Shown here in pieces: positions 8,981 through 17,701 of a DNA stretch of 64,000 nt. A program made the translations under genes and the position numbers. Each line of letters opens with the position of its first letter. Positions within the stretch are counted from its first letter, which is position 1. The notes under the pieces were generated by a model, which made no database searches, was not told the DNA's origin, and saw nothing but the letters and a program-made list of their open reading frames with translations. Source of the DNA: Flavimaribacter sediminis (GTDB taxonomy: Bacteria > Pseudomonadota > Alphaproteobacteria > Rhizobiales > Rhizobiaceae); assembly GCF_019492055.1 (NCBI RefSeq), contig NZ_JAICBX010000001.1:868001-932000 (forward strand), written 5' to 3'.

Positions 8981-9963
8981 ACGCCATGCCGCCTCCGCAG
9001 CCGGTTCTGGAAGTCGAGCGGCTGAGCACGGTCTTTGACCTGCGCGCCGGCACGGTGCAATCCGTCAACGATGTCAGCTTCTCCCTGAAACGCGGAGAAA
9101 TCCTCGGCATTGTCGGCGAATCCGGTTCAGGAAAGTCGGTCACGGGTCTGTCCGTTCTGGGGCTGATCGAGCCGCCGGGGCGGATTGCCGCCGGGTCGAT
9201 CCGTCTGGAAGGTCGCGAACTGACGACCTTGGGAGACGCTGAAAAGCGCAAGTTGCGCGGCAATGCAATTTCGATGATTTTCCAGGATCCGATGACGACG
9301 CTCAACCCGGTGCTGTCGATCGGCCGCCAATTTTTCGAGGTGATCAACGCGCATCGCAAGGTTTCTTACGCGGCGGCGCTGGATGAGGCCGAGGCGGCGC
9401 TTGTCCAGGTCGGTATTCCGGCAGCCCGCGAGCGGCTTTCAAGCTATCCGCATGAACTTTCCGGCGGCATGCGCCAGCGGGTCTGCATCGCTATGTCGCT
9501 TATCAACAAACCGGCTGTGGTTATTGCGGATGAGCCGACGACCGCGCTCGATGTGACCATCCAGGCGCAAATCCTCAATATGATGCAGAACCTTGTTCGC
9601 GACAGCGACGTCTCGCTAATCTGGGTCACGCATGATCTGAGCGTCGTCGCCGGACTGTGCGATCGGGTCGCCGTCATGTACGCCGGCCGAATCGTGGAAA
9701 CCGGGCCGGTTGAGGAGGTGCTCGGAAATCCGCGCCATCCCTATACGAGAGGTCTTCTGGACAGCATCCCGGGGGACGCGGAGCCTGGCCGACGCCTTCA
9801 ACAGGTGCCCGGAACACAACCGTCTCCGCTCGATCTGCCTCAGGGTTGCTCGTTTCGACCACGCTGCAGTCAGGCGCGGGACGAATGCAAGAACGAACTG
9901 ACATCCGATCAGGTCGGTCCCGACTATTTCGTGCGGTGCCTCTTCAAGCTGGGTGGAGACTGA
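8977..9963 (+). CDS. Peptide-type ABC transporter ATP-binding protein (DppD-like)
   Basis: One of two ATPases that drive the importer; 328 residues from the ATG that overlaps the permease stop. Walker A is 'GESGSGKS', the signature is '[10 protein letters not shown]', Walker B is '[12 protein letters not shown]', and the H-loop is 'WVTHDLS'. The C-terminal oligopeptide/dipeptide extension is present, with the cysteine pattern '[15 protein letters not shown]' that in related proteins binds an iron-sulfur cluster. The frame stays open far upstream inside the permease gene, but the coupled ATG and the family N-terminus fix the start. Confidence 0.94.
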   Translation: MNAMPPPQPVLEVERLSTVFDLRAGTVQSVNDVSFSLKRGEILGIVGESGSGKSVTGLSVLGLIEPPGRIAAGSIRLEGRELTTLGDAEKRKLRGNAISMIFQDPMTTLNPVLSIGRQFFEVINAHRKVSYAAALDEAEAALVQVGIPAARERLSSYPHELSGGMRQRVCIAMSLINKPAVVIADEPTTALDVTIQAQILNMMQNLVRDSDVSLIWVTHDLSVVAGLCDRVAVMYAGRIVETGPVEEVLGNPRHPYTRGLLDSIPGDAEPGRRLQQVPGTQPSPLDLPQGCSFRPRCSQARDECKNELTSDQVGPDYFVRCLFKLGGD

Positions 9964-9964
9964 T

Positions 9965-11008
9965 ATGCTGGCCGAAATCGACAGTCTCCCGGACGAAAGC
10001 GCCGTCGAATCCGCGTCGCCCCATGTTGTCATACGCAACGCTTCAAGAAACTTCGTGCAGAAGATGAGCCCTGTTGAAGCGCTGCTCGCGCGCGCCGGAA
10101 TGAACTATTCCGACCGTGTGGTACAGGCGGTTTCCGATGTGTCTCTCGAAATCCCGAGGGGCACGGCCCTTGGGCTCGTCGGCGAAAGCGGTTGCGGAAA
10201 GTCGACTCTCGGACGAATGGCGGCAGGGTTGCTCTCCGCCACCCATGGCGAGGTCTTGGTCGACGGCGAACGCATGGACGCCGGTCATGCCGGGATGGCG
10301 ACCAGGGACATGCTGCGGGTGCAGATGGTTTTCCAGAACCCGATGGCTTCGCTCAATCCACGGCAAAAGGTGGTTGATATCGTTACCGAGGCCGCAGTGT
10401 ATCACGGTTTGATACGCAGACGTGAAAGGTTGGAGTTCGCGGCGGAGCTTCTGCGGGAAGTGGGTTTGCCTCCCGACGTGCTGAATCGCCTGCCGCATCA
10501 GTTTTCCGGCGGCCAGCGACAGAGAATCGGAATTGCGCGCGCCTTGTCCGTGTCGCCTGAATTTCTGATATGCGACGAGCCCGTCGCCGCGCTGGACGTG
10601 CTGATTCAGGCACAGATCATCAACCTGCTGCTTGAACTGAAAGAGCGTCGCAAATTGACTTTGCTCTTCATCAGCCATGATCTTGGAGTGGTCCGCCACA
10701 TCTGCGACGAAGTCGTCGTAATGTATCTAGGCCGTATCGTGGAACAGGCGTCGACTGCTGATCTTTTTGCACGGCCAGCACATCCCTATACGCAAGCCCT
10801 GTTTCGGGAGATCCCGCGAATTCGCTCCGGACGGCGGGCCTACGAGCCGATCAGCGGCGAGATACCGTCGCCAATGTCGCCGCCGACCGGATGCCATTTT
10901 CATCCGCGATGCCCATGTGTGATGGAACGCTGCTCTCGCGAGGCGCCACCGGAAGCTGAATTTGAAAAGGGACGCGTCGCAAGATGCTGGCTGCCCCTTT
11001 CCATTTAG
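9965..11008 (+). CDS. Peptide-type ABC transporter ATP-binding protein (DppF-like)
   Basis: The second ATPase, 347 residues. Walker A 'GESGCGKST', signature 'QFSGGQRQRIG', Walker B 'FLICDEPVAALD' and H-loop 'FISHDLG' are intact, and the C-terminal cysteine cluster 'GCHFHPRCPCVMERC' closes the protein. The ATG one base after the previous stop is chosen because GGTGGAG lies 6 bases before it; an in-frame GTG at 9953 is an alternative. It is the last gene of the coupled operon. No clear rho-independent terminator follows; the next gene is convergent. Confidence 0.93.
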   Translation: MLAEIDSLPDESAVESASPHVVIRNASRNFVQKMSPVEALLARAGMNYSDRVVQAVSDVSLEIPRGTALGLVGESGCGKSTLGRMAAGLLSATHGEVLVDGERMDAGHAGMATRDMLRVQMVFQNPMASLNPRQKVVDIVTEAAVYHGLIRRRERLEFAAELLREVGLPPDVLNRLPHQFSGGQRQRIGIARALSVSPEFLICDEPVAALDVLIQAQIINLLLELKERRKLTLLFISHDLGVVRHICDEVVVMYLGRIVEQASTADLFARPAHPYTQALFREIPRIRSGRRAYEPISGEIPSPMSPPTGCHFHPRCPCVMERCSREAPPEAEFEKGRVARCWLPLSI

Positions 11009-11048
11009 TCAGGATACGGAGCTTGAGCCCCGTACTCGGTCTCGATTT

Positions 11049-11387
11049 TTACATTTCCATGATCTGAGAGCACAGACCCAAGGTAGCTTCGCCGTAAACG
11101 CCGCGATTGTTGAAGGTCTTTTCACAGTCCCTGCGAAGTGCTTCCTGGCGGTCTTCCGACAGTCCTTCATAGGTCATGGCGACTTCCTCGCCGGTCTTCA
11201 TCTCACCCATGTTTTCATCGGTAAAGAAACCGGCGAAATCGGGATTTGCCTTGTACATATCGCGTTCCTGGGTGCTCATCGTATCCGGACCACCGGCATT
11301 TTTCGAGGTGCTACCTGTTGTCTGAGCGACTGCCGGACCTGCAATCAGTCCGGTGCAAAGCGCTGCTGCGATCAATGTGTGTTTCAT
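11049..11387 (-). CDS. Small exported protein of unknown function
   Basis: A 112-residue protein with a clear signal peptide (MKHTLIAAALCTGLIAGPAVAQ, cut after AVA). The mature part is polar and rich in Glu, Met and Asp, and has two cysteines near the C-terminus (RRDCEKTF and LGLCSQ) that could form a disulfide in the periplasm. I do not recognise a family with certainty. The ATG is chosen because the signal peptide starts there and AGGAG lies just upstream; an upstream in-frame start would prepend a charged segment. It is convergent with the ABC operon and starts a run of four small envelope or secreted proteins. Confidence 0.75.
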   Translation of the reverse strand: MKHTLIAAALCTGLIAGPAVAQTTGSTSKNAGGPDTMSTQERDMYKANPDFAGFFTDENMGEMKTGEEVAMTYEGLSEDRQEALRRDCEKTFNNRGVYGEATLGLCSQIMEM

Positions 11388-11516
11388 TTTGTTTTTCTCC
11401 TCTTTTAGATCCGGCGTTTTATTCCGGCTTGTATTGTCAACCACCGATCAGCAGTCTTGTTCCGTAATATGCTCAGGCGCCACCTGACAAAGAAGTGACA
11501 GCGAGATAATGGAACC

Positions 11517-11657
11517 TCATTCTCCTCCGGCTGCGTTGTCGATTGCTTCTCCCAGTTCTTCCGCAGGTCCGTCCTGCCTCCATTCGATCTGCGTTCCCGC
11601 AACAAATGCGATGATGACTGCAGCCGCTACGACGATGCCCAGGGTTACCGGTTTCAT
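11517..11657 (-). CDS. Small single-helix membrane protein
   Basis: A 46-residue protein with one N-terminal hydrophobic helix (residues about 4-20) followed by a short conserved-looking acidic tail, 'WRQDGPAEELGEAIDN'. It is preceded by AAAGGAC 6 bases before the ATG. Similar very short proteins with a GP.EELGEAID tail occur in alphaproteobacteria by my recollection, but no function is assigned. It is transcribed away from the DUF1328 gene. An upstream in-frame start is possible but less likely. Confidence 0.65.
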   Translation of the reverse strand: MKPVTLGIVVAAAVIIAFVAGTQIEWRQDGPAEELGEAIDNAAGGE

Positions 11658-11795
11658 GATTTGTCCTTTCAAAATTGACTGCACGCCAACGCGCTGGCTC
11701 ACGAACGGTTCCCGACGATGTTGCGTCGATCTTTGGGAACAAATCGCGCGCCGCGCGCGTTTGCAATCAGATCAATCAAACGGGAGAAAAACATC

Positions 11796-11969
11796 ATGCT
11801 TGGTTGGGCAATTACATTTCTGGTCGTTGCGCTTATCGCCGGTCTTCTCGGTTTTGGCGGCGTCGCCGCCATATCCGCCAATGTGGCGCAGGTGCTGTTT
11901 GTCGTGTTCCTCGTGCTCTTCGCCATCGCGTTGTTGGCGAACGCTTTTAGAGGCCGGTCTCCGCGTTAA
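11796..11969 (+). CDS. DUF1328 small membrane protein
   Basis: A 57-residue protein of two transmembrane helices, matching the DUF1328 family (MLGWAITFLVVALIAGLLG, then GGVAAISANVAQVLF). The start ATG is preceded by GGGAGAAAA. These proteins are often strongly expressed under stress in alpha- and gammaproteobacteria, but their molecular role is unknown. An inverted repeat follows at 11992-12016 before the DUF992-like gene, so the two may be partly uncoupled. Confidence 0.88.
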   Translation: MLGWAITFLVVALIAGLLGFGGVAAISANVAQVLFVVFLVLFAIALLANAFRGRSPR

Positions 11970-11991
11970 CGTGAGGTGGCTTTGGCGTGGT

Positions 11992-12016
11992 CCCGACGGG
12001 CTATGGGCTCGTCGGG
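11992..12016. other. 10-bp stem-loop between DUF1328 and DUF992-like genes
   Basis: The arms CCCGACGGGC (11992-12001) and GCTCGTCGGG (12007-12016) pair over 10 positions, one of them a G-U pair, around a 5-base loop. No T-run follows on the plus strand, so it is not a classic terminator. It could protect the upstream mRNA 3' end or attenuate transcription into the next gene. Confidence 0.4.
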
Positions 12017-12036
12017 CTCAAGAAATAGGAAAATCC

Positions 12037-12528
12037 ATGTTTATCCCATCAAAACACCTGTCCCCGGTGACGGGCCTTGTTCTATTGGCGGCGCTACCGG
12101 CGACAGCAGTCCACGGACAGGATAATCCTGTAAACAGACAGGTTGGATCGCTGACCTGCAGCTATGACGAAAGCCGTGAAGCTTCAGATGAGCGCTCGTC
12201 GCCAGTCATCTGCGACTACAGACCGGTATCAGGTCCGACCGCCCGTTATGAGGGCTTTGTATCGAGTCAGGCTGGCGAGGCCGCAACGGACCTGCAGAAT
12301 GCTCTACTTTGGACTGTCTTCGCCAGCGACGGCGAAGTCGATATCGGTGACCTTTCCGGGCGATATACCGGCGTCATCGATAGCCAGGCGCAGGGAGAAA
12401 ACGATGTTCCGGTCAGCCTGACAGGCGGCAACGAGATTGAATTAAAACCTATGTCGGAAGACGCCCATGAAGGCTCTGGTCCTGCAATCCTCGAGTTGGA
12501 AATCTATATCAAGGCCGTGAAAGCCTGA
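12037..12528 (+). CDS. DUF992-like exported protein
   Basis: A 163-residue secreted or periplasmic protein. The signal peptide is residues 1-27 (LVLLAALPATAVHG before the cut). The mature part has the DUF992 pattern: 'VGSLTCSYDE' then 'VICDYRP' (two cysteines that may pair), 'RYEGFV', 'ALLWTVFA', 'LSGRYTGV' and a final 'IELKPMS' strand. DUF992 proteins are small beta-rich envelope proteins common in Hyphomicrobiales, of unknown function. The family match is by pattern and somewhat divergent. It is convergent with uvrB, whose stop is only 6 bases away. Confidence 0.72.
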   Translation: MFIPSKHLSPVTGLVLLAALPATAVHGQDNPVNRQVGSLTCSYDESREASDERSSPVICDYRPVSGPTARYEGFVSSQAGEAATDLQNALLWTVFASDGEVDIGDLSGRYTGVIDSQAQGENDVPVSLTGGNEIELKPMSEDAHEGSGPAILELEIYIKAVKA

Positions 12529-12534
12529 TCGACT

Positions 12535-15147
12535 TCACCGTTTTTTGGGGCGCTTGTCCGAACCGACCGGACGGGCTATGTCCGTTCCGGGACCCATATC
12601 GTCGAGCGACGGTTTTTTGAAATAACCGCCGCCCCGCTCCGATGCAGGCAAGGGTCCGCGCTTCTTTCTCGCGCGGGGACTGGCTTCCATTTCGCTTTCG
12701 AGCCGGGCGAGGGGATCGTCCATGACAGCGAGCTCGGTTTCGCGCAACCGCTTGATTTCGTCGCGCAGCCGCGCGGCCTCCTCGAAATCGAGATCGGCTG
12801 CGGCGTCCCGCATCTTCTTTTCCAGCGCTTCCAGGTGGGCGGCGAGATTGTTGCCGACCATGGCGCCGGCGTCGCTGACGTGGCCGATATCGGCAGTCAC
12901 GTGATCCTTTTCGTAGACGCTGTCGAGGATATCGGAGATCCGCGCCTTGACGCTTTCCGGCGTAATGCCGTGCTCTTCGTTCCAGGCCTGCTGTTTTTCG
13001 CGACGGCGATCGGTTTCCCCAATGGCGCGCTCCATCGACCCGGTAATCGTGTCGGCGTAGAGAATGACCTTGCCGTCGACGTTTCGCGCCGCGCGGCCGA
13101 TTGTCTGCACCAGCGACGTTTCCGAACGCAGGAACCCTTCCTTGTCCGCGTCGAGGATCGCGACCAGTCCGCATTCGGGGATGTCGAGCCCTTCGCGAAG
13201 CAGGTTGATGCCGACCAGCACGTCGAAGCTGCCGAGCCGCAGGCCGCGAATGATCTCGATGCGTTCGAGCGTGTCGATGTCGGAATGCATGTATCGGACG
13301 CGCACGCCCTGTTCGTGCAGATATTCCGTCAGGTCCTCGGCCATTCGCTTCGTCAGCACGGTGACAAGGGTGCGATAACCCTTCTTTGTCTGCATATTGA
13401 TCTCGTCGAGCACGTCGTCGACCTGGTTCTTTGCAGGCCGCACCTCGACTGTGGGGTCGATCAGACCGGTCGGCCGGATGACCTGTTCGGCGAAGACGCC
13501 GCCGGACTGCTCCATTTCCCAGTTGCCTGGCGTCGCCGAAACCGAGATCGTCTGCGGACGCATGGCGTCCCATTCCTCGAAGCGAAGCGGTCGATTGTCC
13601 ATGCAGGAAGGCAGACGGAATCCGTATTCGGCGAGCGTCGCTTTTCGCCGGAAGTCGCCGCGATACATGCCGCCGATCTGCGGCACGGTGACATGGCTCT
13701 CGTCAATGAAGATGATCGCGTTATCCGGAATGTATTCGAACAGCGTCGGCGGCGGTTCGCCCGGCTTTCTTCCCGTTAGATAGCGCGAATAGTTCTCGAT
13801 ACCCTGGCAAGATCCCGTCGCTTCCAGCATTTCCAGATCGAAACGCGTGCGTTGCTCCAGCCTCTGGGCTTCGAGCAGGCGACCCGCCGCTTCCAGCTCC
13901 GCGAGGCGGCTGGTCAGCTCCTGCTTGATGGACTTGATCGCCTGGTTGAGTGTTGGCCGCGGCGTTACGTAGTGCGAATTCGCGTAGATTTTCACCGATT
14001 TCAGGTTGTCGGTCTTGTGGCCTGTCAGCGGATCGAATTCCGTGATCGTATCGATTTCGTCGCCGAACAGGGAAATGCGCCAGGCGCGGTCTTCCAGGTG
14101 GGCGGGGAAGATCTCAATGGTGTCGCCGCGCACCCGGAAAGAGCCACGCACGAAGTTCACGTCCGAGCGTCGATATTGCTGGGCGACGAGGTCGGCCAGC
14201 AACTCGCGCTGGTTAATCCGGTCGCCGATCTGCATCTGGAACGTCATGGCCGTATAGGTTTCGACCGAGCCGATACCGTAGATGCACGACACAGACGCGA
14301 CGATGATGGCGTCGTCTCGCTCCATCAGCGCGCGGGTCGCCGAATGCCGCATGCGGTCGATCTGTTCGTTGATCGACGATTCTTTCTCGATGTAAGTGTC
14401 CGAGCGGGGCACATAGGCTTCCGGCTGGTAATAGTCGTAGTAGGACACGAAATACTCGACGGCGTTGTCGGGAAAGAAATTCCTGAATTCGCCGTAGAGC
14501 TGGGCCGCAAGCGTCTTGTTGGGGGCGAGGATCAGCGCCGGGCGCTGCGTCGCCTCGATCACCTTGGCCATGGTGAAGGTCTTGCCGGATCCGGTTACGC
14601 CGAGAAGGACTTGCGTGCGGTCGTCGTCCTTGAGGCCCGACACCAGATCGGCGATCGCCGTCGGCTGGTCGCCGCTCGGCTTGTATTCGGTCTCCATCCG
14701 AATGGCGATGCCGCCCTCGGATTTCTCCGGACGTTCCGGCCGATGAGGAACCCAGGTCTTGCCGTCCTTGAACAGCGGATTGCCGGATTCGATGAGTTTG
14801 GACAGCGCCTCGACTGTTGCGGTGACGCCGGTTCCGCCGCCGCTGCCTTTCAGGTCCAGCTTCTGGGCGTCTTCCAGGCTGATATCCATGCCGGCCACGG
14901 GATTGAGGCCGGCCGCCGCCCGCGTCTTGGGATCGTGGCTGCCGCCAATGGATGTGCCGCGCGCGGTTCTGCCGGCGGCGGCGTTCTTGCTGGACTGCTT
15001 CCTGCCGCCGGATTTCTCCCTGGCGGCCTTTTCGGTGATCTCCTTCGCCCAGTCGCCGACAGAGCCGGAAAGAGGCGCGCCTTCCAGAGGCTTTTGCGGC
15101 GCTTCTTCGAAGCCGTCGGTTTTCTGTTTGGGGGATCTGCTGGCCAT
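12535..15147 (-). CDS. uvrB: Excinuclease ABC subunit UvrB
   Basis: The damage-verification helicase of nucleotide excision repair, 870 residues against about 670 in E. coli. The conserved protein starts near residue 151 ([15 protein letters not shown]). Walker A is 'GVTGSGKT' (183-190), followed by the beta-hairpin region '[12 protein letters not shown]', the 'DESHVT' motif and helicase motifs V/VI ([18 protein letters not shown]). A UVR motif that binds UvrC lies near residues 805-840. The extra length is an N-terminal, low-complexity, Lys/Ala/Gly-rich extension of about 150 residues and a basic C-terminal tail, as in other rhizobial UvrBs. I see no GTTC-N7-GTTC LexA site just upstream. Confidence 0.97.
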   Translation of the reverse strand: MASRSPKQKTDGFEEAPQKPLEGAPLSGSVGDWAKEITEKAAREKSGGRKQSSKNAAAGRTARGTSIGGSHDPKTRAAAGLNPVAGMDISLEDAQKLDLKGSGGGTGVTATVEALSKLIESGNPLFKDGKTWVPHRPERPEKSEGGIAIRMETEYKPSGDQPTAIADLVSGLKDDDRTQVLLGVTGSGKTFTMAKVIEATQRPALILAPNKTLAAQLYGEFRNFFPDNAVEYFVSYYDYYQPEAYVPRSDTYIEKESSINEQIDRMRHSATRALMERDDAIIVASVSCIYGIGSVETYTAMTFQMQIGDRINQRELLADLVAQQYRRSDVNFVRGSFRVRGDTIEIFPAHLEDRAWRISLFGDEIDTITEFDPLTGHKTDNLKSVKIYANSHYVTPRPTLNQAIKSIKQELTSRLAELEAAGRLLEAQRLEQRTRFDLEMLEATGSCQGIENYSRYLTGRKPGEPPPTLFEYIPDNAIIFIDESHVTVPQIGGMYRGDFRRKATLAEYGFRLPSCMDNRPLRFEEWDAMRPQTISVSATPGNWEMEQSGGVFAEQVIRPTGLIDPTVEVRPAKNQVDDVLDEINMQTKKGYRTLVTVLTKRMAEDLTEYLHEQGVRVRYMHSDIDTLERIEIIRGLRLGSFDVLVGINLLREGLDIPECGLVAILDADKEGFLRSETSLVQTIGRAARNVDGKVILYADTITGSMERAIGETDRRREKQQAWNEEHGITPESVKARISDILDSVYEKDHVTADIGHVSDAGAMVGNNLAAHLEALEKKMRDAAADLDFEEAARLRDEIKRLRETELAVMDDPLARLESEMEASPRARKKRGPLPASERGGGYFKKPSLDDMGPGTDIARPVGSDKRPKKR

Positions 15148-15248
15148 GGTCCGAATATGGCGTCGTCGCCGTCAAATGGAAAGGGCAGGGAGTATCCCCA
15201 GCTGCCGAATTTGTCGTTTACTGACACAAGGCTGTCAGGAGGCGGCGA

Positions 15249-15647
15249 TCACGCGCTCAGAATTTCCACCGGTCGGGGCTTGCCGCTGTCGTCCAGCGCC
15301 ACCATGACGAATCGCCCGGCGATGACGCGTTCGCGATGTGGTTTCAGGTAGCGTTGGGCCCAGGCTTCGACGTGCAGCGTCATCGATGTCCGCCCTACCT
15401 TTTCGATCTCTATGTAGACGCACAGCGTGTCGCCCACGTGCATCGGCTTCTCGAAGACCATTTCGTTGACAGCCGCGGTGACCACACGTCCGCCGGCAAG
15501 TTCCGCCGCCCGGATGCCGCAGGCTAGGTCCATCTGCGCCATCACCCAGCCGCCGAAGATGTCGCCGGCCGCGTTGGCGTCGCCCGGCATGGCGAGCGTC
15601 CGCAGCGTAAGTTCACCATTGGGAACTGCGTTTGCATCCGAGTTCAT
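15249..15647 (-). CDS. Acyl-CoA thioesterase, YciA-like hotdog protein
   Basis: A 132-residue single hotdog-domain thioesterase that hydrolyses acyl-CoA to free acid and CoA in the cytoplasm. The family motifs are visible: 'NAAGDIFGGWVMAQMDLA' (the catalytic Asp lies in GDIFGG), 'AVNEMVFEKPMHVGDTL' and a basic 'VEAWAQRYLKPHRERV' segment. The ATG at 15647 with GGAG upstream is preferred over a GTG 24 bases earlier. It lies 101 bases before uvrB on the same strand, with a small inverted repeat CTGACA/TGTCAG between them, and is probably a separate unit. Chain-length preference cannot be predicted. Confidence 0.88.
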   Translation of the reverse strand: MNSDANAVPNGELTLRTLAMPGDANAAGDIFGGWVMAQMDLACGIRAAELAGGRVVTAAVNEMVFEKPMHVGDTLCVYIEIEKVGRTSMTLHVEAWAQRYLKPHRERVIAGRFVMVALDDSGKPRPVEILSA

Positions 15648-15766
15648 TCCCGACTCCGTCTTGCTGGTCACGCAGAGGTGTTACCTGCAAATCAGACACG
15701 GACGCAAGGCTGGATCTGGATGCGCGGGTTTTCTATCTCGACAGCGGCATGCGCCATCAGGTTCCG

Positions 15767-15973
15767 CTAAGAAATGACGTTTTCGCGCCAGTCGCGGCTG
15801 ATTTGGTCGAACTCCAGGGCTTCCGTCCTGTCCTTCAGCAGCGAAAGGACTCTTGGCGGCGTCAACGGCAGTTCCGATACAGGTTTCCCGGTTGCGTTCG
15901 CTACCGCACAGGCAATGGTGGCGCCGACATTGAGGATAGGCACTTCGCCTGCTCCCTTTGTGCCGAGCGGTCC
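15767..15973 (-). pseudogene. 3' remnant of a molybdenum hydroxylase (xanthine/CO dehydrogenase-type) large-subunit gene
   Basis: About 68 codons, ending in TAG, encode the closing segment of an aldehyde oxidase/xanthine dehydrogenase molybdopterin-binding subunit: 'GPLGTKGAGEVPI' followed by 'ANATGKPVSELPLTPPRV'. The G.KG.GE loop is the conserved active-site glutamate region of these enzymes, and 'LPLTPPRV' is their standard C-terminal end. Upstream of the first glycine the same frame has no family similarity, and no other frame continues the domain, so the rest of the gene (normally about 700 codons) is missing. There is no start with a ribosome site. It is best read as a decayed relic left downstream of the bioY-terminated operon. 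Confidence 0.68.
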
Positions 15974-16121
15974 GATAGAAGGCCCGCTTGAAGTCTTTGG
16001 CGTTGATGACGTCGTGCCTGGCGCCGGCGCTTCGGAGGCAGGGCGCGTTGTGCATACACACTGCAACGCGACGTCTTGTTTATGGCCGCGACAGCTTGTG
16101 CCGTCGCCGGACATATCGGGC

Positions 16122-16709
16122 TTAGCGTCTTGAGACGCCACGCCAGGCCAGCGGCAGCACCGCGGCCGCCAGCGCGATCTTGAATGCAGCGCCTGGCAGG
16201 AACGGAATGACGCCGAGTTCGAGCACCGGTTTGTCCCATCCGATCAGTGCGCCGAGCCAGACCGCTCCGAAGACAAAGATGATGGCCGTGCCCAATGTCA
16301 TGGCGACAAGGGTTTTGACTATGCTCCGATCCCATCCGCGTTCCGCCAGAAGGCCGACGGCGAAAGCTGCGACGACAAAGCCGACCAGATAGCCGCCAGT
16401 CGGGCCGACCATATAGGCGAGACCTATTCCGCGTTCCGGCGTTCCGGCGAATACCGGCATGCCGATGGCGCCTTCGGCGAGATAAAGCAGCACGGTTGCG
16501 GCGCCGAGGCGCCAGCCGTATGCCATGCCGATGACGAGCACCACGAATGTCTGCATGGTCATCGGAACGGGGTAGAAAGGCACTTGCACCTTGGCTGAGG
16601 CCCAGAGCAGGGCGGAGCCCGCAAGGGCGAGCAGGACATACTGCAATACAGAACGCTTGCCGAGAAGGCTCGACGCCAGAGTCGGATGTGCAGCGGCAGG
16701 AGTTGTCAT
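16122..16709 (-). CDS. bioY: Biotin transporter BioY
   Basis: The substrate-binding membrane component (S-component) of an ECF-type biotin importer, 195 residues, six predicted helices. Family motifs are present: 'QVPFYPVPMTMQTFVVL' near residues 42-58 and 'GPTGGYLVGF' near 100. The ATG follows AAAGGAAC. It is the last gene of the operon with the biotin-dependent enzyme genes, 17 bases after the PxpC gene, so it probably supplies biotin for the carrier protein encoded upstream. No bioM or bioN genes are in the window, so it either works alone, as some BioY proteins do, or uses ATPase and transmembrane partners encoded elsewhere. Confidence 0.93.
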   Translation of the reverse strand: MTTPAAAHPTLASSLLGKRSVLQYVLLALAGSALLWASAKVQVPFYPVPMTMQTFVVLVIGMAYGWRLGAATVLLYLAEGAIGMPVFAGTPERGIGLAYMVGPTGGYLVGFVVAAFAVGLLAERGWDRSIVKTLVAMTLGTAIIFVFGAVWLGALIGWDKPVLELGVIPFLPGAAFKIALAAAVLPLAWRGVSRR

Positions 16710-16726
16710 GATGAGTTCCTTTCGTC

Positions 16727-17701
16727 TCAGGAAATGGCTTCCCGAATTGCATTCATCGCTGCGGCTCGGTCGTGGCGAGCGGCCAGCGCCGTCTCCATGT
16801 CGACCTTTACGAAGCGGGTTGGCGTGTGTGGCTGCAACTGTCCGATCAGGTCCATGTCGGCCGAGATCACGGTGCCAAGCATGAAGTAGCCTCCGCCTGA
16901 CACGGCGTCGCGGTGGAGAATGATCGGTTCGGTGCCGCTGGGCACCTGTACCGATCCATATGGATAACATGCGTCGGTGATGTTCGACGGGTCGGCGCCG
17001 GCGCTATAGGGCTGCTCCCGTTCAACGAAATCGAGCTTGCGGCCGCCCTGGAAGCGATACCCCATGCGGTCGGCCTCATTTGCGACCTTCCAGGTGTCGT
17101 CGAAAAAGTTTTTCTGTGCGTTTTCGGTGATTCGATGCCAGTAGAGACCCGGCAGAACCCGCAATTCGGCCGGGTTCGAGGGCAGGCGGCGCAGCTTCTC
17201 GGGGACTGTCAGTCCCTCGCTTGCCGGTTTTGACATTTTCCCCAGCGGAAGCGTGTCGCCTGGTTGGACGGCCCGGCCGTCGACGCCGCCGAGTGCGCCA
17301 ATGGCGTAGGTCGAGCGGCTGCCGAGCATCGGCGGGGTGTTGATGCCGCCGGAAATGGCGATATAGGCGCGTGCGCCCGCCTTCAGGAATTCGAAGGACA
17401 GAACCTGACCCGCCTTGATCGGAATGGCGGTCCAGGTCTCGCGCGCCTCGCCGTCCACCTTGGGCGGAAGTTCGGCGCCGCAGACGGCAACTGTGGCGTC
17501 TTCGGTGAATTCGAGCTCGGGACCCACGAAGACGGACTCCAGTCCGGCGGCGTCCTCTTCATTGCCTACCAGCAGATTCGCCGTCCTGAGTGCGAGGCGA
17601 TCCATCGCGCCGCCCATCGGAATGCCGAGATGGTAGTAGCCGGGGCGCCCGAGATCCTGGATCGTCGTTGCTATACCGGCGGAGATGACATTAATCGGCA
17701 T
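16727..17701 (-). CDS. pxpC: PxpC/KipA-like biotin-dependent carboxyltransferase-family protein
   Basis: A 324-residue protein of the 5-oxoprolinase subunit C / KipA family, related to the C-terminal half of the carboxyltransferase-like region of urea carboxylase and allophanate hydrolase. Diagnostic motifs are 'ATTIQDLGRPGYYHLGIPMGGAMD' at the N-terminus (given here as positions 10-33), 'AYIAISGGI', and 'DRMGYRFQG'. In E. coli and Bacillus the complex PxpABC opens 5-oxoproline to glutamate with ATP. It overlaps pxpB by 11 bases. In this operon the partners also include biotin carboxylase and biotin carrier genes, so the reaction may involve a carboxylated intermediate; that part is inference. 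Confidence 0.88.
   Translation of the reverse strand: MPINVISAGIATTIQDLGRPGYYHLGIPMGGAMDRLALRTANLLVGNEEDAAGLESVFVGPELEFTEDATVAVCGAELPPKVDGEARETWTAIPIKAGQVLSFEFLKAGARAYIAISGGINTPPMLGSRSTYAIGALGGVDGRAVQPGDTLPLGKMSKPASEGLTVPEKLRRLPSNPAELRVLPGLYWHRITENAQKNFFDDTWKVANEADRMGYRFQGGRKLDFVEREQPYSAGADPSNITDACYPYGSVQVPSGTEPIILHRDAVSGGGYFMLGTVISADMDLIGQLQPHTPTRFVKVDMETALAARHDRAAAMNAIREAIS

Noticed and set aside
11009-11048. Terminator hairpin after the DppF-like gene
   Set aside because: TACGG and CCGTA form only a 5-bp stem, and the following T-run is too far away to be convincing.
15148-15248. LexA (SOS) box before uvrB
   Set aside because: The alphaproteobacterial GTTC-N7-GTTC pattern was not found in the gap. 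SOS control may act through a promoter further upstream or be absent.
13852-15351. Long open frame on the plus strand opposite uvrB (about 500 codons)
   Set aside because: It is antisense to a certain gene, has no recognisable domain and lacks a ribosome site. Long shadow frames are expected in GC-rich DNA.
15974-16141. Upstream continuation of the molybdenum hydroxylase fragment, possibly frameshifted
   Set aside because: None of the three minus-strand frames shows family similarity before the GPLGTKGAGE stretch, so I treat it as truncated and not merely frameshifted.
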